DNA from: Desulfuromonadaceae bacterium
GTDB lineage: Bacteria; Desulfobacterota; Desulfuromonadia; Desulfuromonadales; SZUA-540
Reading direction: 5' to 3'
Length of the DNA stretch: 11,804 nt
Assembly: GCA_003250235.1 (NCBI GenBank)
Contig: QKGY01000065.1
Coordinates: 1-11,804, forward strand
In this document: positions 1-7,166 of the stretch, in pieces
How the letters are laid out: the number at the start of each line of letters is the position of its first letter
Position numbering within the stretch: position 1 is the first letter of the stretch
The notes under the pieces: generated by a model
Seen by the model: only the letters and a program-made list of their open reading frames with translations
Databases searched by the model: none
Told to the model about the DNA's origin: nothing
Program-made: the position numbers and the translations under genes

Positions 1-1
1 C

Positions 2-751
2 CAGCTGCGCGCAAAGATCGATGTGCTGCGCCAGCTCTCCGCCAGTCTCAAGGACAGCCGCCTGGCCCGGCGGAAACTGACCGAGAGCGAAGTGCTGCTC
101 CATGAAGCCTCCGGGCTTGTCCGAAACGGCCGCAACGACCAGGCACGGGCGGCCTTGAAAAAAGCCGATGCCGGCATCGAGGCCGTGGTCGGCACCATTG
201 CCCCCCTCGTCTCCCGTTTCGCGGATACCGGCCAGATCGACCGATGGCGCACTCAGGTGCGGACAGCCGTCTCGGCCTCGAAACAGCAGGGCGGAAATCT
301 GATCGTGATCGAAAAACTGGAACGCCGGCTGACCCTGTACCACAACGGCCTGCCTCAGCATACGTATCCGGCGGGTCTCGGGTTCAACTTTCTCAGCATG
401 AAACTGCGCTCGGGAGACAAGGCAACCCCGGAGGGGCATTACCGGGTGATCCGCAAAGTCCCGGCCAGCCGTTACGTTCGCGCGCTGCTGCTCGACTATC
501 CCAACGAGAACGATCGGCAGCGATTCAACCGGGCCCGCAAAGACGGAACGCTTCCCGCCGGCGCCCGCATCGGCGGACTGATCGAAATTCACGGTGGAGG
601 CAAGGACGGCATGACCGATGGCTGCATTGCGCTGGAAGATCATCAGATGAGCGACCTTTTCGGCCGCGTGGAGGTCGGGACGCCCGTTGTCATCGTCGGA
701 ACCCTCGACCCCGAAAACATCGTGGTCACCTCCCTGAAGGAGCTGTTATGA
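2..751 (+). CDS. L,D-transpeptidase (YkuD family), 5' end outside window
   Basis: The frame is open from base 2, so the gene very probably starts upstream; an in-frame GTG at 23 is a possible but unconvincing start. The first ~75 visible residues are charged and helical, a likely coiled or stalk region. A YkuD catalytic domain follows, starting near 'LIVIEKLERRLTLY'. The active-site signature is present: His (codon 590-592) in 'EIHGGGKDG', then 'MTDGCIAL' with the nucleophilic Cys (codon 623-625). Most family members have S-x-G-C; here it is T-D-G-C, which still fits the loose motif. Family members form 3-3 crosslinks in peptidoglycan or attach proteins to it in the periplasm. The stop overlaps the next start (ATGA at 748-751), so it is translationally coupled to a second YkuD protein. 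Family assignment is firm; the substrate is unknown. Confidence 0.85.
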   Translation, partial: QLRAKIDVLRQLSASLKDSRLARRKLTESEVLLHEASGLVRNGRNDQARAALKKADAGIEAVVGTIAPLVSRFADTGQIDRWRTQVRTAVSASKQQGGNLIVIEKLERRLTLYHNGLPQHTYPAGLGFNFLSMKLRSGDKATPEGHYRVIRKVPASRYVRALLLDYPNENDRQRFNRARKDGTLPAGARIGGLIEIHGGGKDGMTDGCIALEDHQMSDLFGRVEVGTPVVIVGTLDPENIVVTSLKELL

Positions 752-1485
752 TCCGCCCTTTCGCTTTTGACACCCGGATCGTGATGGAAAACCTCGGCCC
801 CGCTCTCCGTTTCCTGAAGCGGAAGGGCGTTGCCGTCGCCGAATTCCTGCGACGGTTCCGCAAGCCGCTGCTATGGGGACTGGCTGTTCCGCTGCTGGTT
901 CTCGAAGTCCTGGGGTGGATCCTTGCCTCCACGCAGACCTCCGTCCCCCGAACGGCCGCAGCCAGCAAGGGTGGAAAGATATCCATCGCCTCCTTACAGC
1001 AGGAAAACCGCAGACTGAGCCAGAGTCTGCAGGCCCTGGCTCCCCAGGCGACCTACGTGGTCGTCGATACGGCGGGAAACCGGGTCTACCTTAAAAAAGG
1101 AACCCGGACCCTGCGGGAGATGCTCGCCTCCTGCGGCAGCGGCAACGTTCTGGAAAACCCCGCGGATGGCCGCAGGTGGGTTTTCGATACGCCCAGAGGG
1201 GATTTCAAGGTGCAATCCAAACTGACCCACCCCGTGTGGGTGAAACCCGACTGGGCCTTTCTCGAAGAGGGCGAAGCCATACCCACCAACCCCGGAGACC
1301 GTGCCCAGCCGGGGATGATGGGCGATTACGCCGTGGGGATCGGCAAGGGATATTTCCTGCACGGTACCCTGTATTCACGCCTTCTCGGGCGAAACGTCTC
1401 GCACGGGTGCGTGCGTCTCGGCGATGACGACCTTGAAGCTCTCTATCGCAGCACCGCGATCGGTTCACGGGTGATAATTTTCTGA
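748..1485 (+). CDS. Membrane-anchored L,D-transpeptidase (YkuD family)
   Basis: This is a 245-residue protein. I chose the ATG at 748 because it overlaps the preceding stop in an ATGA arrangement; an in-frame ATG at 784 is the alternative. An N-terminal cytoplasmic stretch of about 40 basic residues precedes one transmembrane helix (about residues 41-60). A short linker follows ('LQQENRRLSQSL'), then the YkuD domain from about residue 90. The catalytic signature is intact: His205 in 'YFLHGTLYS' and Ser218-His219-Gly220-Cys221 in 'NVSHGCVRL'. The domain should lie in the periplasm, fixed to the inner membrane, and act on the peptidoglycan stem peptide. It is encoded directly after another YkuD protein but differs from it in sequence and topology, so this is not a recent tandem copy. 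The stop shares one base with the next start (TGATG at 1483-1487). Confidence 0.88.
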   Translation: MIRPFAFDTRIVMENLGPALRFLKRKGVAVAEFLRRFRKPLLWGLAVPLLVLEVLGWILASTQTSVPRTAAASKGGKISIASLQQENRRLSQSLQALAPQATYVVVDTAGNRVYLKKGTRTLREMLASCGSGNVLENPADGRRWVFDTPRGDFKVQSKLTHPVWVKPDWAFLEEGEAIPTNPGDRAQPGMMGDYAVGIGKGYFLHGTLYSRLLGRNVSHGCVRLGDDDLEALYRSTAIGSRVIIF

Positions 1486-2126
1486 TGCGATCCCTTGTTC
1501 TTCTTGCCCTGCTCTGTGTCCTGTCACCGGCCCTGCCGGTGACTTCCGCCGAGGCGGATACCGGCGATCCGCACAAGCTCAATCAGCGCCTCAAGGCGGA
1601 ATACCCCCTGGCCCGTACGCAAAAGATCTATGTCGTATTCGACCTGGAGGCCCGACGCATCGCCCTCCGTGCCAGCGGTCTCACCGTCGCCGAGTTTCCC
1701 ATTGCCCGCTACCGCCTCTGGGGAGCGTCCCGCCCCACAGCCTCTTCGACCCTCCTCGACAAAAAAAGTCTGTTCGGCCCACAGCGCCAGGTGATCGACC
1801 TCTCCGAAGCGGCGGAGAAAAAATCCACCGGCGGCGAGCTGCGGGCCCTGGAGTTGGACGACATGCCCGACGCCTACCAGCTCGTGCTCAGCGACGGCGT
1901 ACGGATCTCGGTGGACCCGGAACCCGGCGGCCTGTTCGGGCGCACCCTGCAACTGGTCGACGACGGTTTCTGGAGTCTGAGCCGCCCGCTGATTTCAGAC
2001 TGGAATTTCATCCTCGGCCGGCCGTATACTGAGCTCGCGCTCACCCTGTCGGAAACGGATGCCCGCCGACTGCACTGGTCCTTTTCCGAAGGGGCCGCCT
2101 GCCTCATCCTCTGGCCCCGGGAGTGA
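1485..2126 (+). CDS. Exported protein, possibly a degenerate YkuD-like protein
   Basis: This 213-residue protein begins at an ATG sharing its A with the previous stop. Residues 1-22 form a typical signal peptide (basic start, long Leu-rich core, likely cleavage after 'VTSA'), so the mature protein should be periplasmic. I do not recognise the family with certainty. The early mature region ('KIYVVFDLEARRIAL', then 'EFPIARYRLWG') has the same strand pattern as the start of the YkuD domains in the two upstream proteins. However, no His...S-x-G-C active site exists; the only cysteines lie in the signal peptide and near the C-terminus ('GAACLILW'). It may be a non-catalytic partner or regulator of the upstream L,D-transpeptidases; this is inference from coupling and weak resemblance. 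Its stop at 2126 lies 40 bases before the sensor kinase start. Confidence 0.75.
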   Translation: MRSLVLLALLCVLSPALPVTSAEADTGDPHKLNQRLKAEYPLARTQKIYVVFDLEARRIALRASGLTVAEFPIARYRLWGASRPTASSTLLDKKSLFGPQRQVIDLSEAAEKKSTGGELRALELDDMPDAYQLVLSDGVRISVDPEPGGLFGRTLQLVDDGFWSLSRPLISDWNFILGRPYTELALTLSETDARRLHWSFSEGAACLILWPRE

Positions 2127-2166
2127 ACGGTTCTCACAACCCTCTTGCCCTGCGGGGATTCACGGC

Positions 2167-3603
2167 ATGCGCCCCTTTCGCCCATTCATCGCTCCGACCC
2201 TCCGGACACGGCTGGTCGGGCTCATGCTGCTGACCAGCCTGAGCCTCATCGCCCTGCTCATCCTCTTCTACTACCGCACCGAAAAGGATCTGTTCAACGA
2301 GTTCCAGCGCCAGACCGCCCAGCTTTCCAAGGCCGTGCAGATCGGCCTCGGCGGGGCCGGCGGAAAAGACCTGAACGACACCAAAAGCCTCGAAGGCTAC
2401 CTGGATCGCCTCAACGCCGAAGGGGTGCAGGAGATTTCCGTCATCAGCAGCTCCGACCGGATCATCGCCAGCACCAGCCGGGAAAATGTCGGCAAATGGA
2501 TCACCAAGTCGCGCAAGGAACTCATCTTCAAGGCGGAACTGGGGGAACCGGTGACGGGGGACGGTCCCTTTTACAACGTGGTCATCCCCGTCGGCTCCCC
2601 GGATAATACCCTGGGATACATCCATTTGAAGCTCGATACGGAGGACTTCTCGGCGTTCATGCGCCTGGGGGTCATTCGTCGCGTCCTCGCCGCGATGGTG
2701 ATCTTTGCCATCGGCACGGTGATGGCCGTGGTGCTGGCAGGCCGTTACACCCGCCCCATCGAGCAGGTGGTCGCCGCCGCCGAAAAGGTCGCCGGTGGGG
2801 ATCTGGAACCGACGCTCCCCACCGACCGCACCGACGAGATCGGCGCCCTGGCGCGCAGCTTCAACAACATGACGGCCACCCTGCGCGAGGACCGCGACCT
2901 GCGCGAGAGACTGCGCACCGCCGAGCACCTGGCCGGTGTCGGGCAGTTTGCGCAGAGCATCGCCCACGAAATCAAGAATCCCCTCAATTTCATCAGCCTC
3001 TCCATCGACCACATGCGCGACATCTACCGCCCCGCGGAGGCCGATCGCGCCGCCCGGTTCGAATCCCTCGTCGCCAACATCAAGGGGGAGATTCAGCGCA
3101 TCGGCCGCTTCGCCGAGAGCTTTCTCGAATACGGTCGCCCGTTCGAGCTGCGCCGCAGCCGGACTTCCATCGCCCGCCTTGTAGACGAGGTCCTGGAACT
3201 TGGCACCGCCAGGGCCGAGGAGGCCGGCATCGGCATCCTGCGCGAATACGGCAGCCTGCCCGACCTGTTTATCGACCCCGCGTTCATCAAGACCTGTCTC
3301 AACAACATCGTCAGCAACGCCTTCGAAGCCATGCCCTCGGGAGGAACCCTGCGCATTCGCGCCGAGATCGGCGCCCGTGAACTCATGCTGTCCTTCACCG
3401 ACAGCGGCATCGGCGTGGAGCCCGACCGGCTGGAGAAGATCTTCGAGCCTTACGTCACCTCCAAGCTCGGGGGGCTGGGGCTCGGCTTGGCCCTGACGCG
3501 GAAAATCATCGAAGAGCATGGCGGCCGGGTCCAGTTCAGCAGCACCCCCGGCGTCGGCAGCACCTTCACGCTGGCCCTTCCCCTGGCCGAGGAGACCCCA
3601 TGA
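2167..3603 (+). CDS. Sensor histidine kinase (NtrB/ZraS-like)
   Basis: This is a 478-residue membrane kinase. I chose the ATG at 2167 because a GGGGA Shine-Dalgarno lies at 2154-2158 and the first transmembrane helix follows directly; the frame is open further upstream only because it overlaps the previous gene. Order of parts: TM1 (about residues 14-35), a periplasmic sensing region of about 130 residues resembling a single Cache/PAS-type sensor, TM2 (about 172-194), HAMP (about 195-245), the dimerisation domain with phospho-acceptor His267 in 'SIAHEIKNPLNF', and the ATPase domain with N-box Asn384, G1 motif Asp412-Ser-Gly-Ile-Gly, and a glycine-rich G2 loop at 435-440. The H-box and short ATPase domain are those of kinases paired with NtrC-type regulators. 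The stop overlaps the regulator start (ATGA at 3600-3603), so the cognate partner is clear. The stimulus is unknown; the envelope genes upstream hint at a cell-wall or periplasmic signal. Confidence 0.95.
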   Translation: MRPFRPFIAPTLRTRLVGLMLLTSLSLIALLILFYYRTEKDLFNEFQRQTAQLSKAVQIGLGGAGGKDLNDTKSLEGYLDRLNAEGVQEISVISSSDRIIASTSRENVGKWITKSRKELIFKAELGEPVTGDGPFYNVVIPVGSPDNTLGYIHLKLDTEDFSAFMRLGVIRRVLAAMVIFAIGTVMAVVLAGRYTRPIEQVVAAAEKVAGGDLEPTLPTDRTDEIGALARSFNNMTATLREDRDLRERLRTAEHLAGVGQFAQSIAHEIKNPLNFISLSIDHMRDIYRPAEADRAARFESLVANIKGEIQRIGRFAESFLEYGRPFELRRSRTSIARLVDEVLELGTARAEEAGIGILREYGSLPDLFIDPAFIKTCLNNIVSNAFEAMPSGGTLRIRAEIGARELMLSFTDSGIGVEPDRLEKIFEPYVTSKLGGLGLGLALTRKIIEEHGGRVQFSSTPGVGSTFTLALPLAEETP

Positions 3604-4973
3604 AACCGGTTGTTCTGATTGTCGACGACGAGCCCCTGCAGCGCGACATCATGCAGGAGATCCTGGAAGGGGAAGGCTACGAGACCCACCGGGCCGCCTC
3701 GGGCAGCGAAGCCCTGGCGCTGCTGCGGCGTCTCGACCCCGACGTGATCCTGACCGACCTGAGGATGGCGGGCATGGACGGCATGGAGCTTCTGGCGTCG
3801 CTGCCGGAAAAGACCGTGGCGCCGGCCGTCATTCTCGTCACCGCCCACGGCACCATCGCCTCGGCCGTCGACGCCGTCAAAAAAGGAGCCTTCGACTACC
3901 TCACCAAGCCCCTTGACAAGGAACGCATCCTGCTCGCCGTGCGCAAGGCCTGTGATCACGTCGCCATCCGCAAGGAAAACCTGCAGCTGCGTCGCGAGCT
4001 GTTCGACCGCTTCAGCATGGAAGGGATCGTCGCCCATTCGCCGGCCATGCAGGCGATCGTCGGCATTCTCAAGAAGATATCCGCCACCACGACCACCGTC
4101 ATGCTGCGGGGGGAAAGCGGCACGGGCAAGGAGCTGGTCGCCCGGGCCATCCACTACAACAGCCCGCGCAAGGCCCGCCCCTTCACCGCCCTGAACTGCG
4201 CAGCCATCCCCGAGAATCTGTTCGAAAGCGAGCTGTTCGGCTACGAACCCGGCGCCTTCACCGGCGCCTCCGGTCGGCGGGAGGGGCTGATCGAGATCAC
4301 CAACGGCGGCACCCTTTTTCTCGACGAAATCGGCGAGATGCCGCTGGCCATGCAGTCCAAGCTGCTGCGGGTGCTGCAGGACCGCGAGGTGCGCCGGGTC
4401 GGCGGCAAGGAGGCGATCAAGGTCGATATCCGCATCCTCTCGGCCACCAACAAGAACCTGGAGTACGAACTGGAGAAGGGAACCTTCCGGGAGGATCTCT
4501 ACTACCGCCTCAACGTCGTCTTCCTCGAACTTCCGCCGTTGCGGGAGCGCCAGGAGGATATCCCCGCGCTGGCCGAGCATTTCCTGCAACGTTTCAACGA
4601 TCAGTTCGGCAAGCGGGTACGGAGCATCCGCGCCGAGGCTCTCAAAGCCCTGGCCGACTATCGCTGGCCCGGCAACGTCCGTCAGCTTCAATCCGTCATG
4701 GAGCGGGCCGTGCTCTTTGCCGATGGCGACACCCTTCTGCTCTCGGATATCGTCCCGCAGCTCCACGGCGGGCGGGTCCAAACCGTTTCCCCCTTCGACC
4801 TGCCGAAAGAGGGGCTCGACTTCGAAGCGCTGGAAAAATTGCTGATCCAGAAAGCGCTGACCCGTTCGGGCGGCATCGCCACCAAGGCCGCCAAGCTGCT
4901 GCGCATGAATTACAAGGCCTTTCTCTACCGCATGGAGAAATTCGGCCTTCGCGGCGAAGAGCCCGAACCCTGA
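3600..4973 (+). CDS. Sigma54-dependent response regulator (NtrC family)
   Basis: This 457-residue protein has complete three-domain NtrC architecture. The receiver (about residues 1-120) has the acidic pair Asp9/Asp10, phospho-acceptor Asp53 in 'VILTDLRM', and the conserved Lys in 'YLTKPL'. The AAA+ domain (about 140-375) has Walker A 'GESGTGKE' at 171-178, the sigma54-contacting loop 'GAFTGA' at 218-223, and Walker B 'LFLDEIGE' with Asp242/Glu243. A Fis-type helix-turn-helix (about 427-450) closes the protein. All residues needed to remodel sigma54 RNA polymerase are present, so it should be a true activator once phosphorylated by the coupled kinase. The repeat cluster at 5035-5074 and sigma54 promoter at 5142-5158, directly downstream, make the next transcription unit an obvious candidate target. 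No other clear sigma54 site was found by eye in the window. Confidence 0.96.
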   Translation: MKPVVLIVDDEPLQRDIMQEILEGEGYETHRAASGSEALALLRRLDPDVILTDLRMAGMDGMELLASLPEKTVAPAVILVTAHGTIASAVDAVKKGAFDYLTKPLDKERILLAVRKACDHVAIRKENLQLRRELFDRFSMEGIVAHSPAMQAIVGILKKISATTTTVMLRGESGTGKELVARAIHYNSPRKARPFTALNCAAIPENLFESELFGYEPGAFTGASGRREGLIEITNGGTLFLDEIGEMPLAMQSKLLRVLQDREVRRVGGKEAIKVDIRILSATNKNLEYELEKGTFREDLYYRLNVVFLELPPLRERQEDIPALAEHFLQRFNDQFGKRVRSIRAEALKALADYRWPGNVRQLQSVMERAVLFADGDTLLLSDIVPQLHGGRVQTVSPFDLPKEGLDFEALEKLLIQKALTRSGGIATKAAKLLRMNYKAFLYRMEKFGLRGEEPEP

Positions 4974-5034
4974 CAACCGACCTCCGTTTGCCAGGTCAAA
5001 GATCCGACCGCCTCTTCATGCCTTCACCGCTCCC

Positions 5035-5074
5035 ATGACACACATCGGCACGCCCGTAATCGTGTCATCGGCAC
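5035..5074. promoter_or_regulatory. Candidate enhancer: nested inverted and direct repeats
   Basis: Seen in the sequence: a 7-base inverted repeat ATGACAC (5035-5041) and GTGTCAT (5062-5068), and a 9-base direct repeat CATCGGCAC at 5043-5051 and 5066-5074, 23 bases apart (about two helical turns). The cluster lies about 75-110 bases upstream of the sigma54 -24 element. That is where NtrC-type activators usually bind. The likely binder is the regulator encoded at 3600-4973, but that is inference. Confidence 0.45.
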
Positions 5075-5141
5075 AGGGCACCGACTCGCGAACCCTCCTG
5101 AAACGCCTCCCCTGAGATCCTCTGCGCGATCCCGTGGTCAA

Positions 5142-5158
5142 CGGTACGTATTTTGCTA
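5142..5158 (+). promoter_or_regulatory. Sigma54 (-24/-12) promoter
   Basis: The segment reads CGGTACG-TATT-TTGCT. The family consensus is TGGCACG-N4-TTGCW, so five of seven -24 bases and all -12 bases match. The invariant GG (5143-5144) and GC (5155-5156) are separated by exactly 10 bases. Transcription would begin near 5168, leaving a leader of about 70 bases before the ATG at 5240. An NtrC-type activator gene ends 168 bases upstream and a repeat cluster lies at the expected enhancer distance, which strengthens the call. Confidence 0.65.
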
Positions 5159-5239
5159 CAAAGTCTCCGGTAACCGCAGGCCCTACGGCCGTGCCAAAAT
5201 TTCGGTATTTTTTCGTTATCCGAGAGGAGACGTTCGCTC

Positions 5240-7156
5240 ATGCCCGTCGACAAGACACTCCGCATACTCCTGGTAGAAGACTCGGCTGTCACCCGCAAGA
5301 TGGAAGCACGCCTGCTGCGAAGCAACCTCGGTTTCGACAATGTCGAGGAAGTGGTGGACGGGGAAGCGGCTCTCGAGATCCTGCAGGGAGATGCCCCGGT
5401 CGATCTCATCATCAGCGACTGGAACATGAACGCCGTCAGCGGCCTCGACCTTCTCAAATGGGTCCGCGCCGATGCCCGTCGCGCCAAGACACCTTTCATC
5501 ATGGCTACCGGGCAGGGAGAAAAATCCCAGGTGGCCGTCGCCTTCGAGGCCGGGGTCAATGCCGTGGTCTCCAAGCCCTTCTCGCCCGACGATCTGATGG
5601 CCAAAATCGAGGCGGCCTTTTCCGGCGAAGGCACCCAGGGCAAGGTCAAGACACGCCAGACGGTCAAAACAGCCGACGGCAAGGTACGCCTTTCCGTGGC
5701 CCACATCCAGATCACCGACCACCTGGTGCTCGGCGTGCTCAAGCACCTGATCGATACGGGAGAGGTCACGCCGCGCCACTTCGAGCTCGAAACCCGCTGC
5801 GCCAAAAGCTGGAACCCGGTCGCCGACACCCTGGAGAACGGCGAGGTCGACGGCGCGCTGATCCTGGCCCCCATGGCCATCGACCTCTTCGCCTACGGCG
5901 TCCCCCTGCGGCTGGTGCTGCTGGCGCACAAGAACGGCAGCATCATGGTGCGCAACAAAATGAGCCGCGGCCAGGGCAAAGAACTGTTCCGGGGCAAGAC
6001 CTTCTACCTGCCGCACCAGCTCTCGGTCCATCACATGCTCACCCACATGTACATGACCGAACTCGGCCTCAATCCGGGGGTGGCCGGCAAGTCGAGCGGC
6101 GACCTCAACCTGGAGATCGTGCCGCCGATCCGCATGCCCGAACTGCTGGCGGAGAATAGCAATTCCGCCGGATTCATGGTGGCCGAGCCGCTTGGCACCA
6201 AGGCCATCTCCTCCAACGCCGCCGAGCTGGTGTTCCTCTCGGGCGAGGTCTGGGACAACCATCCCTGCTGCATCACCGTGCTGCGCCAGGAGGTGATCGA
6301 CCAGCACCCCGAGGCCTCCCAGGAATTCGTCTCCATGCTGGTTCGGGCCGGGCGCTTCATCGCCGAGCATCCCGGTCGCGCCGCCCGCGTCGCCGTCAAA
6401 TTCCTCGACCCCAGCGGCGAACTCAAACTCAATGAAACCGTCCTGGAGAACGTACTGACCGAACCGGCTGGTATCCGTACCGGCGATCTCTACCCCATCG
6501 CCTCCGACCTCAAGGCCATGCAGACCTACATGGTCGAGCGCATGGGACTCGGCCACCCCGTCGACCTGGATGCTTTTCTCGACCTGCGCTTCGCCGACCT
6601 GGCCTGCCAGGGCCATCTCCCGCCCAAGGGCAAAAAGACCTCTCTCGCGCCGGGAACCCTGCTGCACAAGGTCCGCTCGGCGCGTTCGGGGGGAGACCTC
6701 TCCAAGCTCATGCTCGGCAAAGAAGGCAAGTATCTCTTCACCGGCGCCGCGGGCGAAGAATACGGGCTGGGAATCATGAACATCAAAGAGATCGTCCAGC
6801 TCCAGAGTCTCACGGCGCTGCCCGACTCGCCACCACATATCCGCGGCGTCATGAACCTGCGCGGCAGCATCATTCCGGTGCTCGATTTGAACCTGTGGTT
6901 CGGCTGCGACGCTATCGTTCCCGGAGACCGCACCCCGGTGATCATCGTGGAAACCGGCGAAGGGAGCCAGAAGACGTCCCTGGGCATCCTGGTGGAAAAC
7001 GTCACGGAGATCATCGACATTTCCGCCGCCGACGTCGAGGCAACCCCGGTGGTCATGTCCCACGCCGAGTTCATCCTGGCCATGGCCAAGATCAAGGGAC
7101 AGGCCAAGGTCCTGCTCGATGTGCACCGGCTGGTCCAGAAAGCCTGCGCAGCCTAG
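5240..7156 (+). CDS. Fusion protein: receiver - NMT1/SsuA-like ligand-binding domain - CheW
   Basis: This 638-residue protein starts at the ATG at 5240 behind GAGAGGAG. It has three parts. (1) A CheY-like receiver (about residues 5-128) with Asp14, phospho-acceptor Asp60 in 'LIISDWNM', Thr90 and Lys112 in 'VSKPF'. (2) A type-2 periplasmic-binding-protein fold of the NMT1/SsuA/NrtA class (about 148-455); 'VRLSVAHIQITDHL' opens the domain and 'VWDNHPCCITVL' (His341-Pro-Cys-Cys344) matches the characteristic region of nitrate, sulfonate and thiamine-precursor binding proteins. (3) A C-terminal CheW domain (about 496-636) with the hallmark 'GVMNLRGSIIPVLDL' (Arg541). No signal peptide or membrane helix is visible, so the binding domain should act in the cytoplasm. 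CheW domains link receptors to the kinase CheA, and CheV proteins combine CheW with a receiver; this resembles a reordered CheV with a ligand sensor inserted. Domain calls are firm; ligand and output are unknown. Confidence 0.9.
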   Translation: MPVDKTLRILLVEDSAVTRKMEARLLRSNLGFDNVEEVVDGEAALEILQGDAPVDLIISDWNMNAVSGLDLLKWVRADARRAKTPFIMATGQGEKSQVAVAFEAGVNAVVSKPFSPDDLMAKIEAAFSGEGTQGKVKTRQTVKTADGKVRLSVAHIQITDHLVLGVLKHLIDTGEVTPRHFELETRCAKSWNPVADTLENGEVDGALILAPMAIDLFAYGVPLRLVLLAHKNGSIMVRNKMSRGQGKELFRGKTFYLPHQLSVHHMLTHMYMTELGLNPGVAGKSSGDLNLEIVPPIRMPELLAENSNSAGFMVAEPLGTKAISSNAAELVFLSGEVWDNHPCCITVLRQEVIDQHPEASQEFVSMLVRAGRFIAEHPGRAARVAVKFLDPSGELKLNETVLENVLTEPAGIRTGDLYPIASDLKAMQTYMVERMGLGHPVDLDAFLDLRFADLACQGHLPPKGKKTSLAPGTLLHKVRSARSGGDLSKLMLGKEGKYLFTGAAGEEYGLGIMNIKEIVQLQSLTALPDSPPHIRGVMNLRGSIIPVLDLNLWFGCDAIVPGDRTPVIIVETGEGSQKTSLGILVENVTEIIDISAADVEATPVVMSHAEFILAMAKIKGQAKVLLDVHRLVQKACAA

Positions 7157-7166
7157 GTCGACGACC

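Larger units (their letters stand above)
4974..5239. other. Intergenic region with sigma54 control elements
   Basis: This 266-base gap separates the two-component pair from the receiver/CheW fusion gene. It holds a repeat cluster (5035-5074), a sigma54-type promoter (5142-5158) and an untranslated leader of roughly 70 bases. The leader ends in a GAGAGGAG ribosome binding site (5222-5229). I see no convincing intrinsic terminator for the upstream genes; the best candidate, GACCT/AGGTC just after 4980, has only five pairs and no T tract. The leader contains a small GGCC-CTAC-GGCC hairpin and a T6 stretch, but no riboswitch I can recognise. Confidence 0.6.

Noticed and set aside
3450..4976. A 508-codon open frame on the minus strand opposite the sigma54 regulator
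   Set aside because: The antisense of a fully recognisable NtrC-type gene, with no motifs of its own.
5185..5200. A minus-strand TGGCACG sequence resembling a sigma54 -24 element
   Set aside because: The -12 part is missing at the correct spacing (no TTGC), and no minus-strand gene follows.
5168..5239. Possible riboswitch in the leader of the fusion gene (CAAAG, CTCCGG and paired GGCC boxes recalled a cyclic-di-GMP GEMM element)
   Set aside because: The conserved core of GEMM and its two-helix layout could not be reproduced. Only a 4-pair GGCC hairpin and a T6 run are certain. A covariance-model scan would decide.
5600..7156. The idea that the middle and C-terminal parts of the fusion are separate genes joined by a sequencing error
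   Set aside because: The frame is continuous with no stop for 638 codons. The linkers at about 130-147 and 456-495 look like ordinary interdomain linkers and no internal ribosome binding site is obvious.
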